Source: Lachnospiraceae bacterium (GTDB lineage Bacteria > Bacillota > Clostridia > Lachnospirales > Lachnospiraceae). Taken from it: a stretch of 37,485 nt of DNA. The notes beneath the pieces are model-generated. The model saw nothing but the letters and a program-made list of their open reading frames with translations, had not been told where the DNA came from and made no database searches. The position numbers and the translations under genes are program-made. Positions 23,532 to 32,786 of the stretch are shown here, piece after piece; within the stretch, counting starts at the first letter, position 1; each line of letters opens with the position of its first letter. The stretch is taken from positions 1 to 37,485 of the forward strand of contig JAFQZU010000036.1 in the NCBI GenBank assembly GCA_017405805.1, given 5' to 3'.

Positions 23532-25867
23532 GGACTTACAGTGTGCGCAGTCCGCTCTTAAAAAGGCATCTGCGGGAGCTTCGCGGCGATCCGGGCAAAT
23601 ATCTTGTCATCTTTGTCCTTTTGGTCGTCACGATCGGGTTCATCTCGGGATTTCTCGTGGCGGACGGGAGCATGATCAAAGCCTATAACGGCAGCTTTGA
23701 AAAGTACAACGTCGAGGATGGAAATTTCCGTTCCCAGAAAAAGCTCAGCCGCGCCCAGCTCCGGGCAGCGGAGAAGCTGGGCGTGACGGTGGAAGAGAAC
23801 TTTTATGCCGACACCCCGATGGAAAATGGAAGCACCGTCAGGATCTTTAAAATCCGGGAACACGTGAATACAGTCTGCCTGATGGAAGGAAGACTCCCTG
23901 AAAGGGAGGGAGAGATCGCTATTGACAGGGCATACGCCAGAAACAATGGGATCCCGGTCGGAGAGGAGATCTGCAGCGCCGACGGGAGACTGCGGCTGAC
24001 AGTCGTGGGATACGCGGCGCTGCCCGATTACAGCACGATGTTTTCCGACAACAATGACACCATGTTCGACGCCCTCAAATTCGGCGTCAGCGTGGTGACG
24101 GCTGAGCAGTTCGCGCAGATACCGGAGAAGAACTTACAGTACTGTTACACATGGCAGTACAACGATCCGCCCGCGAACGAAGAACAGGAAAAGGACAGGG
24201 CGGAGGACCTGTCCGGGGACCTGATCAGGGAAGTAAAGCTTGAGAGCTTTATTCCGAGGTTCCAGAATCAGGCCATCAAGTTTACGGGCGAGGATATGGG
24301 CAGCGACAAGGCCATGATGGAAGTCCTGTTCTATATCATGATCGCGATCATCGCCTTTGTGTTCGCGGTCACGATCAGCAACACCATCACGCACGAGGCG
24401 GCGGTGATCGGGACGCTGCGGGCCTCCGGGTTCACGAGGGGCGAACTCATCCGCCACTACATGTTCCTGCCGGTCGTCGTGACCCTGATCAGCGCGCTCG
24501 CCGGAAATCTCCTCGGCTATACCTTTTTCAAGTATATATGCGTGCAGATGTACTACAACAGTTACAGTCTTCCGACCTACGAGACGGTCTGGAGTTCCGA
24601 GGCCTTCTGGAAGACGACGCTGATCCCCGTCGTGATGATGATCGTGATCACCTATACCGCGCTCAGGTATAAACTCGGGCTTTCGCCGCTCAAATTCCTC
24701 CGCAGGGATCTCAAAAGGCACGGGACAAAGCGGGCGCTTCCGCTGAATCCGCGGATTCCGTTTATGAGCCGCTTCCGCATGCGCGTGCTCTTTCAGAACA
24801 TTCCGAACTACCTGATCCTGGCGATGGGGATCCTTTTCGCGAACGTTCTGCTCTTGTTCGGTCTCGGACTTCCCAATGTACTTGACCGCTATGAAAAGAT
24901 CGTTGCGGAGACGCTGCTTGCAAAGTATCAGTACATCCTGCAGGTTCCCATGGAGGCGCTCGACGAAGATCATAAGCTGGAGGGGTTCCTCAATATGGCG
25001 CTCTTTGCGGACGCCGTGGAGACCGAAAATCCGACGGCGGAAAAATTCAGCTTCTACTCCCTCCGGACGCCGACGGACACGCCGTACAAAAATGAAGAGG
25101 TGATGCTCTACGGAATGAAGGCGGGGAGCCGCTACGTGACGGTTCCGGAGGACGGAACAGTGCTTGTGTCCAAATCCTACGCGCTCAAATATGACCTGGA
25201 GCCGGGCAGTGTCATCGAACTGCAGGAGCAGTACGGGACAAAACGCTATGCATTCCGGGTGAGCGGCGTCACGGATTATGAATCGGCCATCTGCGTCTTC
25301 ATGGAGCAGAAGGCGCTGAACCGGGTCTTTGAGATGGACGACGGGTATTTTGTCGGCTATATGGCCTCGGAGCCCATTACGGATATCGATCCGAAGTATA
25401 TCGGGACCGTTATCGATGCGGACAGCCTGCTCAAGGTATCGAGGCAGCTGAAAATTTCCATGGGCAGCATGATGTACCTTGTGGACGCGTTTTCGGTTGT
25501 CATCTTCATCGTGCTAATCTACCTGCTCTCCAAGGTGATCATCGAAAAAAACGCCCAGTCCATCTCCATGGTGAAGATCCTGGGATATACGGGGGGCGAG
25601 ATCGGCGGACTGTATATACGCGCGACGACGATCGCCGCTGTTTTGTGCATGGCGGGTACGCTCCCTCTTTGCTATCACTTTTTGAAATACATCATGAAGA
25701 TCATGATGCGCATGGAGATGACAGGCTGGATCAGCCTGAATATCGACGGGATCGTCTACTTGAAGGTCATAGCGCTGGGCGTGATCAGCTACGCCGTCGT
25801 GGCGGTCCTTGAGTATAAGAAAATAGCGTCCGTGCCCATGGATGAGGCACTCAAAAACGTGGAGTAA
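23525..25867 (+). CDS. FtsX-like ABC permease
   Basis: 780 aa. One transmembrane helix near residues 20-45 (YLVIFVLLVVTIGFISGFLVA) is followed by a large extracytoplasmic region of about 200 residues. An FtsX domain follows with three helices near residues 260-390. A second extracytoplasmic region and a second FtsX domain occupy the C-terminal 130 residues. This is the duplicated layout of large MacB/LolC-like permeases of Firmicutes. It starts at GTG 23525 (or the adjacent GTG 23528), overlapping the ATPase stop, with GGAGGA upstream. It probably works with the lipoprotein encoded next. Substrate unknown. Confidence 0.88.
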   Translation: MVRTYSVRSPLLKRHLRELRGDPGKYLVIFVLLVVTIGFISGFLVADGSMIKAYNGSFEKYNVEDGNFRSQKKLSRAQLRAAEKLGVTVEENFYADTPMENGSTVRIFKIREHVNTVCLMEGRLPEREGEIAIDRAYARNNGIPVGEEICSADGRLRLTVVGYAALPDYSTMFSDNNDTMFDALKFGVSVVTAEQFAQIPEKNLQYCYTWQYNDPPANEEQEKDRAEDLSGDLIREVKLESFIPRFQNQAIKFTGEDMGSDKAMMEVLFYIMIAIIAFVFAVTISNTITHEAAVIGTLRASGFTRGELIRHYMFLPVVVTLISALAGNLLGYTFFKYICVQMYYNSYSLPTYETVWSSEAFWKTTLIPVVMMIVITYTALRYKLGLSPLKFLRRDLKRHGTKRALPLNPRIPFMSRFRMRVLFQNIPNYLILAMGILFANVLLLFGLGLPNVLDRYEKIVAETLLAKYQYILQVPMEALDEDHKLEGFLNMALFADAVETENPTAEKFSFYSLRTPTDTPYKNEEVMLYGMKAGSRYVTVPEDGTVLVSKSYALKYDLEPGSVIELQEQYGTKRYAFRVSGVTDYESAICVFMEQKALNRVFEMDDGYFVGYMASEPITDIDPKYIGTVIDADSLLKVSRQLKISMGSMMYLVDAFSVVIFIVLIYLLSKVIIEKNAQSISMVKILGYTGGEIGGLYIRATTIAAVLCMAGTLPLCYHFLKYIMKIMMRMEMTGWISLNIDGIVYLKVIALGVISYAVVAVLEYKKIASVPMDEALKNVE

Positions 25868-25894
25868 GGCAGTGTTTGCCGCGGAGTGGCAGAA

Positions 25895-28168
25895 ATGATG
25901 AGCAGATTTGACAGGAAGAAAAACAAAGCGGCTGCGGGAAAACGGGCTCTGGCCGGCCCGCTTCTGCTGGCGGTGATACTGGCAGCGGGCGGCTGCGCGG
26001 GAGCCGGGACAGCGCCCGCTCCGGAAACGGAAAAGCAACAGGAGACCGGGGAGAATACAAAAAACTGGGAGGCGGCAGAAGAAAACGCCTTTCGTCCCCG
26101 GCCCGGTTCACCCACCGTGACGCCCGGCAGAAAAGAGGAGACCGTCAACGTAAAAGCCGATGCGGGCGGGACTCCTTACGAAGTTGTTGTGGAGGCGGAA
26201 TTGTCCGAAATTGCGGGGCGGGACCCGATCCTGGACCGCTCGGACCTGCGGGACATCCGCAACCGGGAGGGGGGAGAGGCCTTCTATCGTACCGATGACG
26301 GCATGCTCTACTGGGAGAACCTCGGGAATGCGGTGAAGTACGAGGGATACAGCGACAGAGAACTCCCTGTGGATGTGCGCGTCACGTATTATCTTGACGG
26401 GCAGGAACTGTCCCCCGCGGAGATCGCGGGGAAGAGCGGCGACGTCAGGATCCGCTTCGATTACGATAACCGCACCGTGGAACAGGCATTGCGCCGGGGA
26501 GAAGAGGATCCCGTCTGCGTGCCCTTTATGGCGATCTCGACCTTGATCCTTCCAAAGGATATCTTCTCGCAGGTCAGCGTTAAGAATGGGAGGACGACGG
26601 CGATGGGGGATAATACCATTGTCATCGGCGCGGCCTTCCCCGGACTGGAGGAGAGCCTGCGGCCGCAGGAGTATGAACCCACGGAGGAGATTGAGATCCC
26701 GTCCTATGTAGAGATCAGCGCCCACGCCGAGAAGTTTGCGCTGGATTTTACGGCGACCATGCTCGGCACAGGGCTGTTCAAGGAAATTGAGGAAGAGGAC
26801 CTGGATGACGCGGACGGCGTGCGCAGCGACATGGATGAGCTCAAGGACGCCTCACGGGAGATGGCGGACGGAGCGGGGGAACTGGCAGACGGCGCAGGGG
26901 AGCTCGGAGACTATCTGGACAAGTATTTTTCCGGCGTTTCGGCCCTTAAGGAAGGGGCCGGGAGCATGGAAGAAGGGCTCGGGCTCCTGAGCGAAAAGGC
27001 AGCGTCCCTGCAGGAAGGCGCGGACGCAATGCAGACGGGGCTGCAGCAGATCGACACGGCGCTCGGTGCGCTGGATCCGGAGCAGCTGGCCGGCGCGGCA
27101 GAGGATCCGCAGCTGAAAGCGGCGGCAGAGGCGGCGGCCTCCCTTGAGGAGGACGGACAAAAACTCACGGCGCTGCTTTCGGACACAAAGAGCGCCCTTG
27201 CCGGCTTATCCGAATTCTCAAAGAAGGCAGCCACGCATAATGAGAGCCTGGAGAAGGCAAAGGCGGCGCTCGCAGAGACAGAGACGCCCGGGATCGACCG
27301 CGGGAAGCTGGGCGAAGAACTGGCGGCCCAGGTTAACGGTCAAGTCGGAGAAGGCTGGGAAGCGGCACAGGAAGAAGTCCGCGCACAGGCACTGGACGCG
27401 GCCCTCCAGGTCATTGAGGAACAGGAGGGACTGGACGACGAGACGAAAGAGTCGCTTAAGAGCGGCGTAACGGAGAGGATCGCTTCCGCCTCGGCACAGT
27501 TTCCGGAGATCACACTGGATCTGTCCGAAAGCGAGAGCCTCGATGAGGCGGAGCAGTCGGCAGCGGATGCCGTTTCGGAGGCCAAAGGCGTTCTGGAAGG
27601 CGTCAATGCCCTGGAGCTGACGGATCTGGAGGCGCTTGCCTCCCTGGATACGGAGACGATGGGGACCACGGTCGAAAATATGGGCAAAAGCCTGGAGACG
27701 CTCGCGGCAGGACTGGAGGCGTCGGCCGGGTCGGCGGAGGCTGTGACGGCGCTGCAGGAGCAGCTGGGGACACTCAGAAAGGGTATTGCGCAGCTCACGA
27801 AGGGAAGCGAGGGCCTCTCGGAGGGCGTGGCTGCCTTCAGCACCGGGATCGGACAGCTGAAAGCCGGAGCGGAAGCCTTCTCGGAGGGACTGTCGCAGAT
27901 CGCGGAAGCCGGAGGAGAACTTGGAGATGCGTATTGCGGACTTGCGGAGGGGCTGCAGGCGCTCGCGGACGGAATAGAGAAATTTGACGAGGAGGCCATC
28001 GGGGAACTGGCGGATCTTGCGGGAGAAGATCTCACAGGCCTCATCGGCAGAATACGGGCAGTCCGCCGGGCGGATCTGCAGTACTCCAATTTTTCCGGGA
28101 TCCTGGAAGGCCAGGAAGGAAGCGTCCGCTTCCTGATCGAGACGGATGAGATCAGCGCGGAGAATTGA
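25895..28168 (+). CDS. Large coiled-coil lipoprotein (YhgE/Pip-like repeats)
   Basis: About 757 aa. The N terminus is a signal peptide with lipobox AAGGC near residue 30. Residues 30 to about 270 form a beta-rich region containing VRVTYYLDGQELSP and VPFMAISTLILP. A long helical region follows with repeated motifs of the type ADGAGELADGAGEL and LQEGADAMQTGLQQID, heptad-like Gly/Ala/Glu/Leu/Ser patterns also seen in YhgE/Pip and related envelope proteins. No C-terminal membrane helix is seen. GCGGAG precedes ATG 25895. It sits 27 bases after the permease and is probably the extracytoplasmic part of the same export or envelope complex. Function unknown. Confidence 0.75.
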   Translation: MMSRFDRKKNKAAAGKRALAGPLLLAVILAAGGCAGAGTAPAPETEKQQETGENTKNWEAAEENAFRPRPGSPTVTPGRKEETVNVKADAGGTPYEVVVEAELSEIAGRDPILDRSDLRDIRNREGGEAFYRTDDGMLYWENLGNAVKYEGYSDRELPVDVRVTYYLDGQELSPAEIAGKSGDVRIRFDYDNRTVEQALRRGEEDPVCVPFMAISTLILPKDIFSQVSVKNGRTTAMGDNTIVIGAAFPGLEESLRPQEYEPTEEIEIPSYVEISAHAEKFALDFTATMLGTGLFKEIEEEDLDDADGVRSDMDELKDASREMADGAGELADGAGELGDYLDKYFSGVSALKEGAGSMEEGLGLLSEKAASLQEGADAMQTGLQQIDTALGALDPEQLAGAAEDPQLKAAAEAAASLEEDGQKLTALLSDTKSALAGLSEFSKKAATHNESLEKAKAALAETETPGIDRGKLGEELAAQVNGQVGEGWEAAQEEVRAQALDAALQVIEEQEGLDDETKESLKSGVTERIASASAQFPEITLDLSESESLDEAEQSAADAVSEAKGVLEGVNALELTDLEALASLDTETMGTTVENMGKSLETLAAGLEASAGSAEAVTALQEQLGTLRKGIAQLTKGSEGLSEGVAAFSTGIGQLKAGAEAFSEGLSQIAEAGGELGDAYCGLAEGLQALADGIEKFDEEAIGELADLAGEDLTGLIGRIRAVRRADLQYSNFSGILEGQEGSVRFLIETDEISAEN

Positions 28169-28201
28169 GAAGGATATTGCAGGAGATCGTAAATACAGGT
28201 G

Positions 28202-28234
28202 TTGACAAAATAAATTGTGTGCAATATAATTTAT
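28202..28234 (+). promoter_or_regulatory. Consensus promoter of glutathione peroxidase with embedded dyad
   Basis: TTGACA (28202-28207), 17 bases, TATAAT (28225-28230). The spacer carries ATTGTGTGCAAT (28214-28225), nested in a wider dyad ATAAATT/AATTTAT (28210-28234). The pattern resembles MarR/OhrR-type operators, suggesting repression lifted by peroxide. Confidence 0.8.
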
Positions 28235-28285
28235 TAAAACCAAACACAAAACAAGTAAGATCCTAACAGGAGGGAAGGAGCTTTT

Positions 28286-28828
28286 ATGAGTATTTATGAT
28301 TTCACGCTGCAGGACGGAAAAGGGAATGAAGTTTCGATGAATGATTATCGGGGAAAAGTCCTTCTGATCGTAAACACGGCTACGGGCTGCGGATTTACGC
28401 CCCACTATGCACCCATGGAGTCGATGTACGAGAAGTTCCATGACAGAGGCTTTGAGATCATCGACGTCCCCTGCAACCAGTTCGCCGGCCAGGCGCCCGA
28501 GAGCGACGAGGAGATCCATCAGTTCTGCACGCTCCGCTACAATACTCAGTTTCCTCAGATGAAGAAGTCGGATGTCAACGGTGAGAACGCGCTTCCGCTC
28601 TTTACATACCTGAAGGAGCAGAAGGGTTTCGAGGGCTTCGGGTTCGGGCCCGCTGCGCTTGCCATGAGCGCCATGCTTAAGAAGATCGACAAGGACTATA
28701 AGAATAATCCCGACATCAAGTGGAATTTCACGAAATTCGTGGTGGACAGAGAGGGCAACGTAGTGGCGCGTTTTGAACCCACTGCCGACATGAAGAAGGT
28801 GGAAGCCTGCGTCGAGAGCCTTCTTTGA
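28286..28828 (+). CDS. Glutathione peroxidase family protein (thiol peroxidase)
   Basis: 180 aa, thioredoxin fold. The peroxidatic motif is NTATGCGFTPHY, with Cys where animal enzymes have selenocysteine. The second motif VPCNQFAGQAPES supplies the catalytic Gln and a candidate resolving Cys. The KWNFTKFVVD block contains the conserved Trp-Asn-Phe. Bacterial members usually reduce hydroperoxides with thioredoxin rather than glutathione. AGGAGGGAAGGAG precedes the ATG, predicting high expression. It is monocistronic with its own strong promoter; an inverted repeat lies just downstream. It protects an anaerobe that carries oxygen-sensitive iron-sulfur enzymes nearby. Confidence 0.95.
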   Translation: MSIYDFTLQDGKGNEVSMNDYRGKVLLIVNTATGCGFTPHYAPMESMYEKFHDRGFEIIDVPCNQFAGQAPESDEEIHQFCTLRYNTQFPQMKKSDVNGENALPLFTYLKEQKGFEGFGFGPAALAMSAMLKKIDKDYKNNPDIKWNFTKFVVDREGNVVARFEPTADMKKVEACVESLL

Positions 28829-28885
28829 CCGCTTCCGGGCACCGGTCTGCCGGCCCCTCATTTTTAACAAAGAATACACACAACT

Positions 28886-28927
28886 GCAAAGTGCCGCATG
28901 GTATAATCTTACCGTGCGGCACTTTGC
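28886..28927 (+). promoter_or_regulatory. Long hairpin with an extended -10 box in its loop region
   Basis: GCAAAGTGCCGCATGGTA pairs with TACCGTGCGGCACTTTGC with one G-U pair. It can end the peroxidase transcript, although the T-run after it is poor. The top of the hairpin contains TGGTATAAT (28899-28907), an extended -10 that could start the ATPase transcript. Confidence 0.5.
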
Positions 28928-28975
28928 CGCTCCGTAACGAGAGTAGAGCGCCTGAAACAGCGGGATTATATCAAT

Positions 28976-31411
28976 ATGAGCGAAAAAATACAGGGACTTA
29001 CATATCAGCAGGTCGAGGAGCGGCTGGCGAAGGGACAAGGAAACGTCCAGACCGACCGCACCGCCAAGACGACCCAGGACATCATCAAAGAGAATGTATT
29101 TACTTACTTCAACCTGATCTTTCTGATCCTGGCGATCCTTCTGGTCGCGGCGGGCGCCTTTACGAGCCTGACTTTCCTGCCGGTCATCGTGGCCAACACC
29201 CTGATCGGTATCTTTCAGGAATTGAACGCCAAGAAGGTGCTGGACAACCTGTCGATCCTCAACGAGCCCACCGCGACGGCCATCCGCGACGAGCGGGAGG
29301 TCAGCGTGCCCATCGACAAGCTGGTCCTGGGCGATGTGATCCTGCTCAAGGCCGGAAACCAGATCCCTGCGGACGCCGTGGTCCTGAAGGGGGAAGTGGC
29401 CGTAAACGAAGCGCTTCTTACCGGTGAAGCGGACGAGATCGTCAAGGGAAAGAACGCGGAGCTGATGTCGGGGAGTTTTGTCGCGTCCGGAGAGTGCTAT
29501 GCCAGGCTCGTGCGCGTGGGAGAGGCCTCATATATTTCCAGGCTCCTGCTCAAAGCCCGCAATCTCCCCAAGGGAGAGCAGTCGGAGATGGTGCGTTCCA
29601 TCAACCGGATCGTCATCGCGGCAGGCGTCGCCATCATTCCGATCGGCATCACGCTCTTTGTGCAGAGCTATGTCTATCAGGGCAAGCCTTTTGCCGAGAG
29701 CGTTCCCACCATGGTGGCGGCGGTCATCGGCATGATCCCGGAAGGCCTGTACCTTCTTGTGAGCGTGACGCTCGCCCTCAGCACGGTGCAGCTGGCCAGA
29801 AGAAAGGTCATGCTCCACGACATGAAGAGCATCGAGACCCTGGCCAGGGTCGACGTCCTGTGCGTCGACAAAACAGGCACCATCACGGACAACAGCATGC
29901 TGGTGGCGGACGCCGTGCCGGCGGAGCGTTTCTCCGAGGATGAGATGCGGCGCTATCACAACCTGGTCGCGGAATATGTGAATATCCTGCCCGACGACAA
30001 TATCACCATGCGCGCGCTGCGGGAGTTCTTCAGGGCGAGAGGAAACAGGCAGGCACTCTCCATGTTCCCGTTCAGCTCCAAGTATAAATACAGCAGCGTG
30101 CAGTTCCCCGATTCGACCTACGTCCTAGGCGCACCGGAGTTTGTCCTGTGCGACGACTATGAGCGCTACGCCGACAGGGTGGACGAATTTGCCCAGAAGG
30201 GCCTGCGCGTGCTGGTATTCGGGCGCTACATGGGCGAGAGGACCGATGCGGGGACGGGGACAGGCCTGCGCCGCTCGCTCCCCGTACCCAAAAACGGCCT
30301 GTTCGGCGCGGAAGTACAGCCCCTGTTCTTCATCCTTCTGCAGAACCCGCTGCGCGAGAACGCCAGGAAGACGTTCGCCTATTTCGCCAGGCAGGGCGTC
30401 AGCGTGCGCGTGATCTCGGGAGACAATGTCCTGACGGTGTCGGAGGTGGCCAGGCAGGCCGGGATCCCGGGCTCGGACAAGTATGTGGATGCCTCCTGGC
30501 TGCGGAGTGACGAGGAGCTCGAGGAGGCCGCCCGCAAATATGTGGTCTTTGGCCGCGTCACGCCGGAGCAGAAGCAGAGGCTGGTCCTCGCCATGCAGAA
30601 GGAGGGGCATACCGTGGCGATGACGGGCGACGGCGTCAACGATATCCTGGCCATGAAAAAGGCGGACTGCAGTGTCGCCATGGCGGCGGGGTCCGACGCG
30701 GCAGTGCAGGCGGCACAGGTCGTGCTGCTGGATTCCGACTTCTCCCACATGCCCCAGATCGTGGGAGAGGGACGGCGCACCATCAACAATATCGAGCGGT
30801 CGGCGACGCTGTTTCTCGTCAAAAACATCTTCTCCCTCCTGCTTTCGATCTTCTCCATCATCAATGTCCTCGTGTACCCGCTGGAGCCCTCGCAGATCTC
30901 CCTGATCAGCGCCTTCAACATCGGGATACCGGCCTTCCTCCTGTCCTTTGAGCCCAATAACCGGCGCATCAAGGGACGGTTTCTCAGGCGGGTCGTGCTG
31001 CGGGCTATGCCCGCCGCGCTGACGGACTTTTTCGCCATTGCGGCGCTGGTCGTATTCTGCAATACCTTTAACGTGTCCGGAGCGGACGTCTCGGTGGCGG
31101 CGACCTTCCTTCTGGCCATCGTCGGATTCATGATCCTGCTCAAGATCTGTCAGCCCATGAACCGCTACCGCTGGGGCGTTCTGGTCGGCTGCGGCCTAGG
31201 GCTGTGCTTCATGGCCTTTTTCTTCAACGAGCTCTTCTCGATCTACTACATTTCGAAGGAATGCATCATGCTGTTCGTACTGTTCGCAATTGCGACCGAG
31301 CCGGCCATGCGTTACCTGACGAGACTGTTTGCCATCCTGGATGAAAGGGCGCAGGCGCTCGAGCGGAGCTTTTCCCAGGGGGTGACGGATCCCGAGGAGT
31401 TTGAGGAGTAG
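28976..31411 (+). CDS. P-type cation-translocating ATPase (CtpE-like)
   Basis: 811 aa. The order is: N-terminal cytoplasmic tail, two helices, actuator domain (ALLTGEADEI), then the membrane motif Pro255-Glu256-Gly257-Leu258 (IPEGL), phosphorylation Asp298 in DKTGTIT, and the hinge MTGDGVNDILAMKKADCSVA. Six C-terminal helices follow. PEGL and the overall layout resemble CtpE-type and other calcium or magnesium pumps rather than the P1B metal pumps. The likely role is export of a divalent cation such as calcium, but uptake cannot be excluded. There is no strong ribosome site upstream of the ATG. It is unrelated to the P1B ATPase at 17515. Confidence 0.9.
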   Translation: MSEKIQGLTYQQVEERLAKGQGNVQTDRTAKTTQDIIKENVFTYFNLIFLILAILLVAAGAFTSLTFLPVIVANTLIGIFQELNAKKVLDNLSILNEPTATAIRDEREVSVPIDKLVLGDVILLKAGNQIPADAVVLKGEVAVNEALLTGEADEIVKGKNAELMSGSFVASGECYARLVRVGEASYISRLLLKARNLPKGEQSEMVRSINRIVIAAGVAIIPIGITLFVQSYVYQGKPFAESVPTMVAAVIGMIPEGLYLLVSVTLALSTVQLARRKVMLHDMKSIETLARVDVLCVDKTGTITDNSMLVADAVPAERFSEDEMRRYHNLVAEYVNILPDDNITMRALREFFRARGNRQALSMFPFSSKYKYSSVQFPDSTYVLGAPEFVLCDDYERYADRVDEFAQKGLRVLVFGRYMGERTDAGTGTGLRRSLPVPKNGLFGAEVQPLFFILLQNPLRENARKTFAYFARQGVSVRVISGDNVLTVSEVARQAGIPGSDKYVDASWLRSDEELEEAARKYVVFGRVTPEQKQRLVLAMQKEGHTVAMTGDGVNDILAMKKADCSVAMAAGSDAAVQAAQVVLLDSDFSHMPQIVGEGRRTINNIERSATLFLVKNIFSLLLSIFSIINVLVYPLEPSQISLISAFNIGIPAFLLSFEPNNRRIKGRFLRRVVLRAMPAALTDFFAIAALVVFCNTFNVSGADVSVAATFLLAIVGFMILLKICQPMNRYRWGVLVGCGLGLCFMAFFFNELFSIYYISKECIMLFVLFAIATEPAMRYLTRLFAILDERAQALERSFSQGVTDPEEFEE

Positions 31412-31522
31412 GAATCATAAAGTACACAATAATGTGCAGTAATTGTGTAGAAAATGTTACCCATAGGTTGTTAATATGTGACAAAAAGATAAAAAAGTAT
31501 AGGAAATTTTGAAGGAGAATAG

Positions 31523-31528
31523 TATAAT
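31523..31528 (+). promoter_or_regulatory. -10 element upstream of the PBP-like lipoprotein
   Basis: TATAAT 32 bases before the ATG in AT-rich sequence; the matching -35 (TAGGAA, 17 bases up) is weak. Confidence 0.45.
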
Positions 31529-31559
31529 CTAAAAAAAAATCAGAAATGAGAAGTGTTCT

Positions 31560-32786
31560 ATGAAAAATAAGATTATCAGCCTGATCCTCGTCTGTGCCGC
31601 CTCTGTTTTTCTGGTGACCGGATGCGGGGCTGCTTCCACGGCAGGTACGGAACAGGAACAGGAGACTGCAGCTGAGGAAGAAGCGCCTGAAGAAGAAGGC
31701 CCCCTTCTGCCGGCCGACATGAAGATCGGGATCTGCGTCGCACCTGACTCGGAGGACTACGAGACGGCCTTTTACAGCCGCCTTGACGGGTACCTTATAA
31801 AGGCCGGTTTCACAGAGGCAAATATTATGAGGCAGGAATCCGAATGGGGCGGGGAAGCCGCCTGCGCCAAAGCGCTTCTGGATGCGGGATGCGACGTGCT
31901 GGTGGCAGACGCCGGCGAGCCTGAAAACGTGGCGCCCATACGCCAGCTGGCCATGCAGAGCGATGTCCCGGTGATCTTTGTGATCACGGAGCCGCCCGCG
32001 GAAGAGCTGGAAAAGTGGAAAAACAGCGACTGGAATGCCGTCTACATCGGCGGTGACAGCAGTCTGATCGGAGAGCTGCGGGAGAGCATTCTGGACGGTC
32101 TGGATTACGAGACGCTGGACGCCAGCGGGGATCACGTGCTGGGATGTCTTGTCCTGAATGTGCCGGACCAGAGCGCTGAGGGCGTAATGGCCAACAAAAC
32201 GACGCTCGAAGCGCTGGACAGGGATCACTATAAGAACGAAGTCCTGACGACGGCTGTCTTCAGGGAGTACTCGGAAGAGAGCGACGAGGGCGTGCAGGAA
32301 TGGAATCTCAGTTCCGACGTGCGGCTCTGTGAATATGAGGACCGCGATGAAATGGCCTCGGAGATCGGAGATCTTCTGGACGAGTTCGGAGAGAGCGTGG
32401 AAGTGATCCTGTGCGCTGACGACGAGCTGGCCTGCGCCGCTGCCGACGCCATGCAGGAGCACAGAAAGAGCGTTGAGCACGACGTGCAGATCCTGGGGTG
32501 CGAAGCCACGCAGGAGAGTCTGGAACGCACGGCGGCAGAGGAGATCCTGGGCACGATCTTTAACGATTATCTGGCACAGGCAAAAAAGACCTCGGAGACG
32601 CTGCTCGCCTTCTGTAAGCAGGAAAAGGTGGAAGTCATCACCTACTGCGACTACGTGAAAGTGACGGTGGACAACGCCAGGGAGATCATCGACATCACGG
32701 CTTCCGGAGACGAGGAAGATTCGGATGGCAGTGAGGAAGACCCGGATGGCGGCGAGGAGAGCTCCGACGAGGAGGACGCTGAATAA
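31560..32786 (+). CDS. Substrate-binding lipoprotein, periplasmic-binding-protein type I fold
   Basis: 408 aa. A signal peptide ends in the lipobox VTGC near residue 21. An acidic linker (about 25 residues rich in Glu) is followed by a sugar-binding-protein-like domain. That domain starts with MKIGICVAPDSEDYETAFYS; LLDAGCDVLVADAGEPE, DVPVIFVITEPP and VILCADDELACAAADAMQ match the repeated beta-alpha units of galactose/ribose-binding proteins. It ends in a strongly acidic tail of about 30 residues (Asp/Glu/Ser/Gly). No ABC permease or ATPase is adjacent, so it may be a sensor or share a transporter elsewhere. The thioesterase gene begins right after its stop. Confidence 0.8.
   Translation: MKNKIISLILVCAASVFLVTGCGAASTAGTEQEQETAAEEEAPEEEGPLLPADMKIGICVAPDSEDYETAFYSRLDGYLIKAGFTEANIMRQESEWGGEAACAKALLDAGCDVLVADAGEPENVAPIRQLAMQSDVPVIFVITEPPAEELEKWKNSDWNAVYIGGDSSLIGELRESILDGLDYETLDASGDHVLGCLVLNVPDQSAEGVMANKTTLEALDRDHYKNEVLTTAVFREYSEESDEGVQEWNLSSDVRLCEYEDRDEMASEIGDLLDEFGESVEVILCADDELACAAADAMQEHRKSVEHDVQILGCEATQESLERTAAEEILGTIFNDYLAQAKKTSETLLAFCKQEKVEVITYCDYVKVTVDNAREIIDITASGDEEDSDGSEEDPDGGEESSDEEDAE

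Noticed and set aside
27218-29038. 606-codon open frame on the minus strand
   Set aside because: It runs antisense through the lipoprotein and glutathione peroxidase genes, has no family resemblance and reflects the codon bias of the real plus-strand genes.
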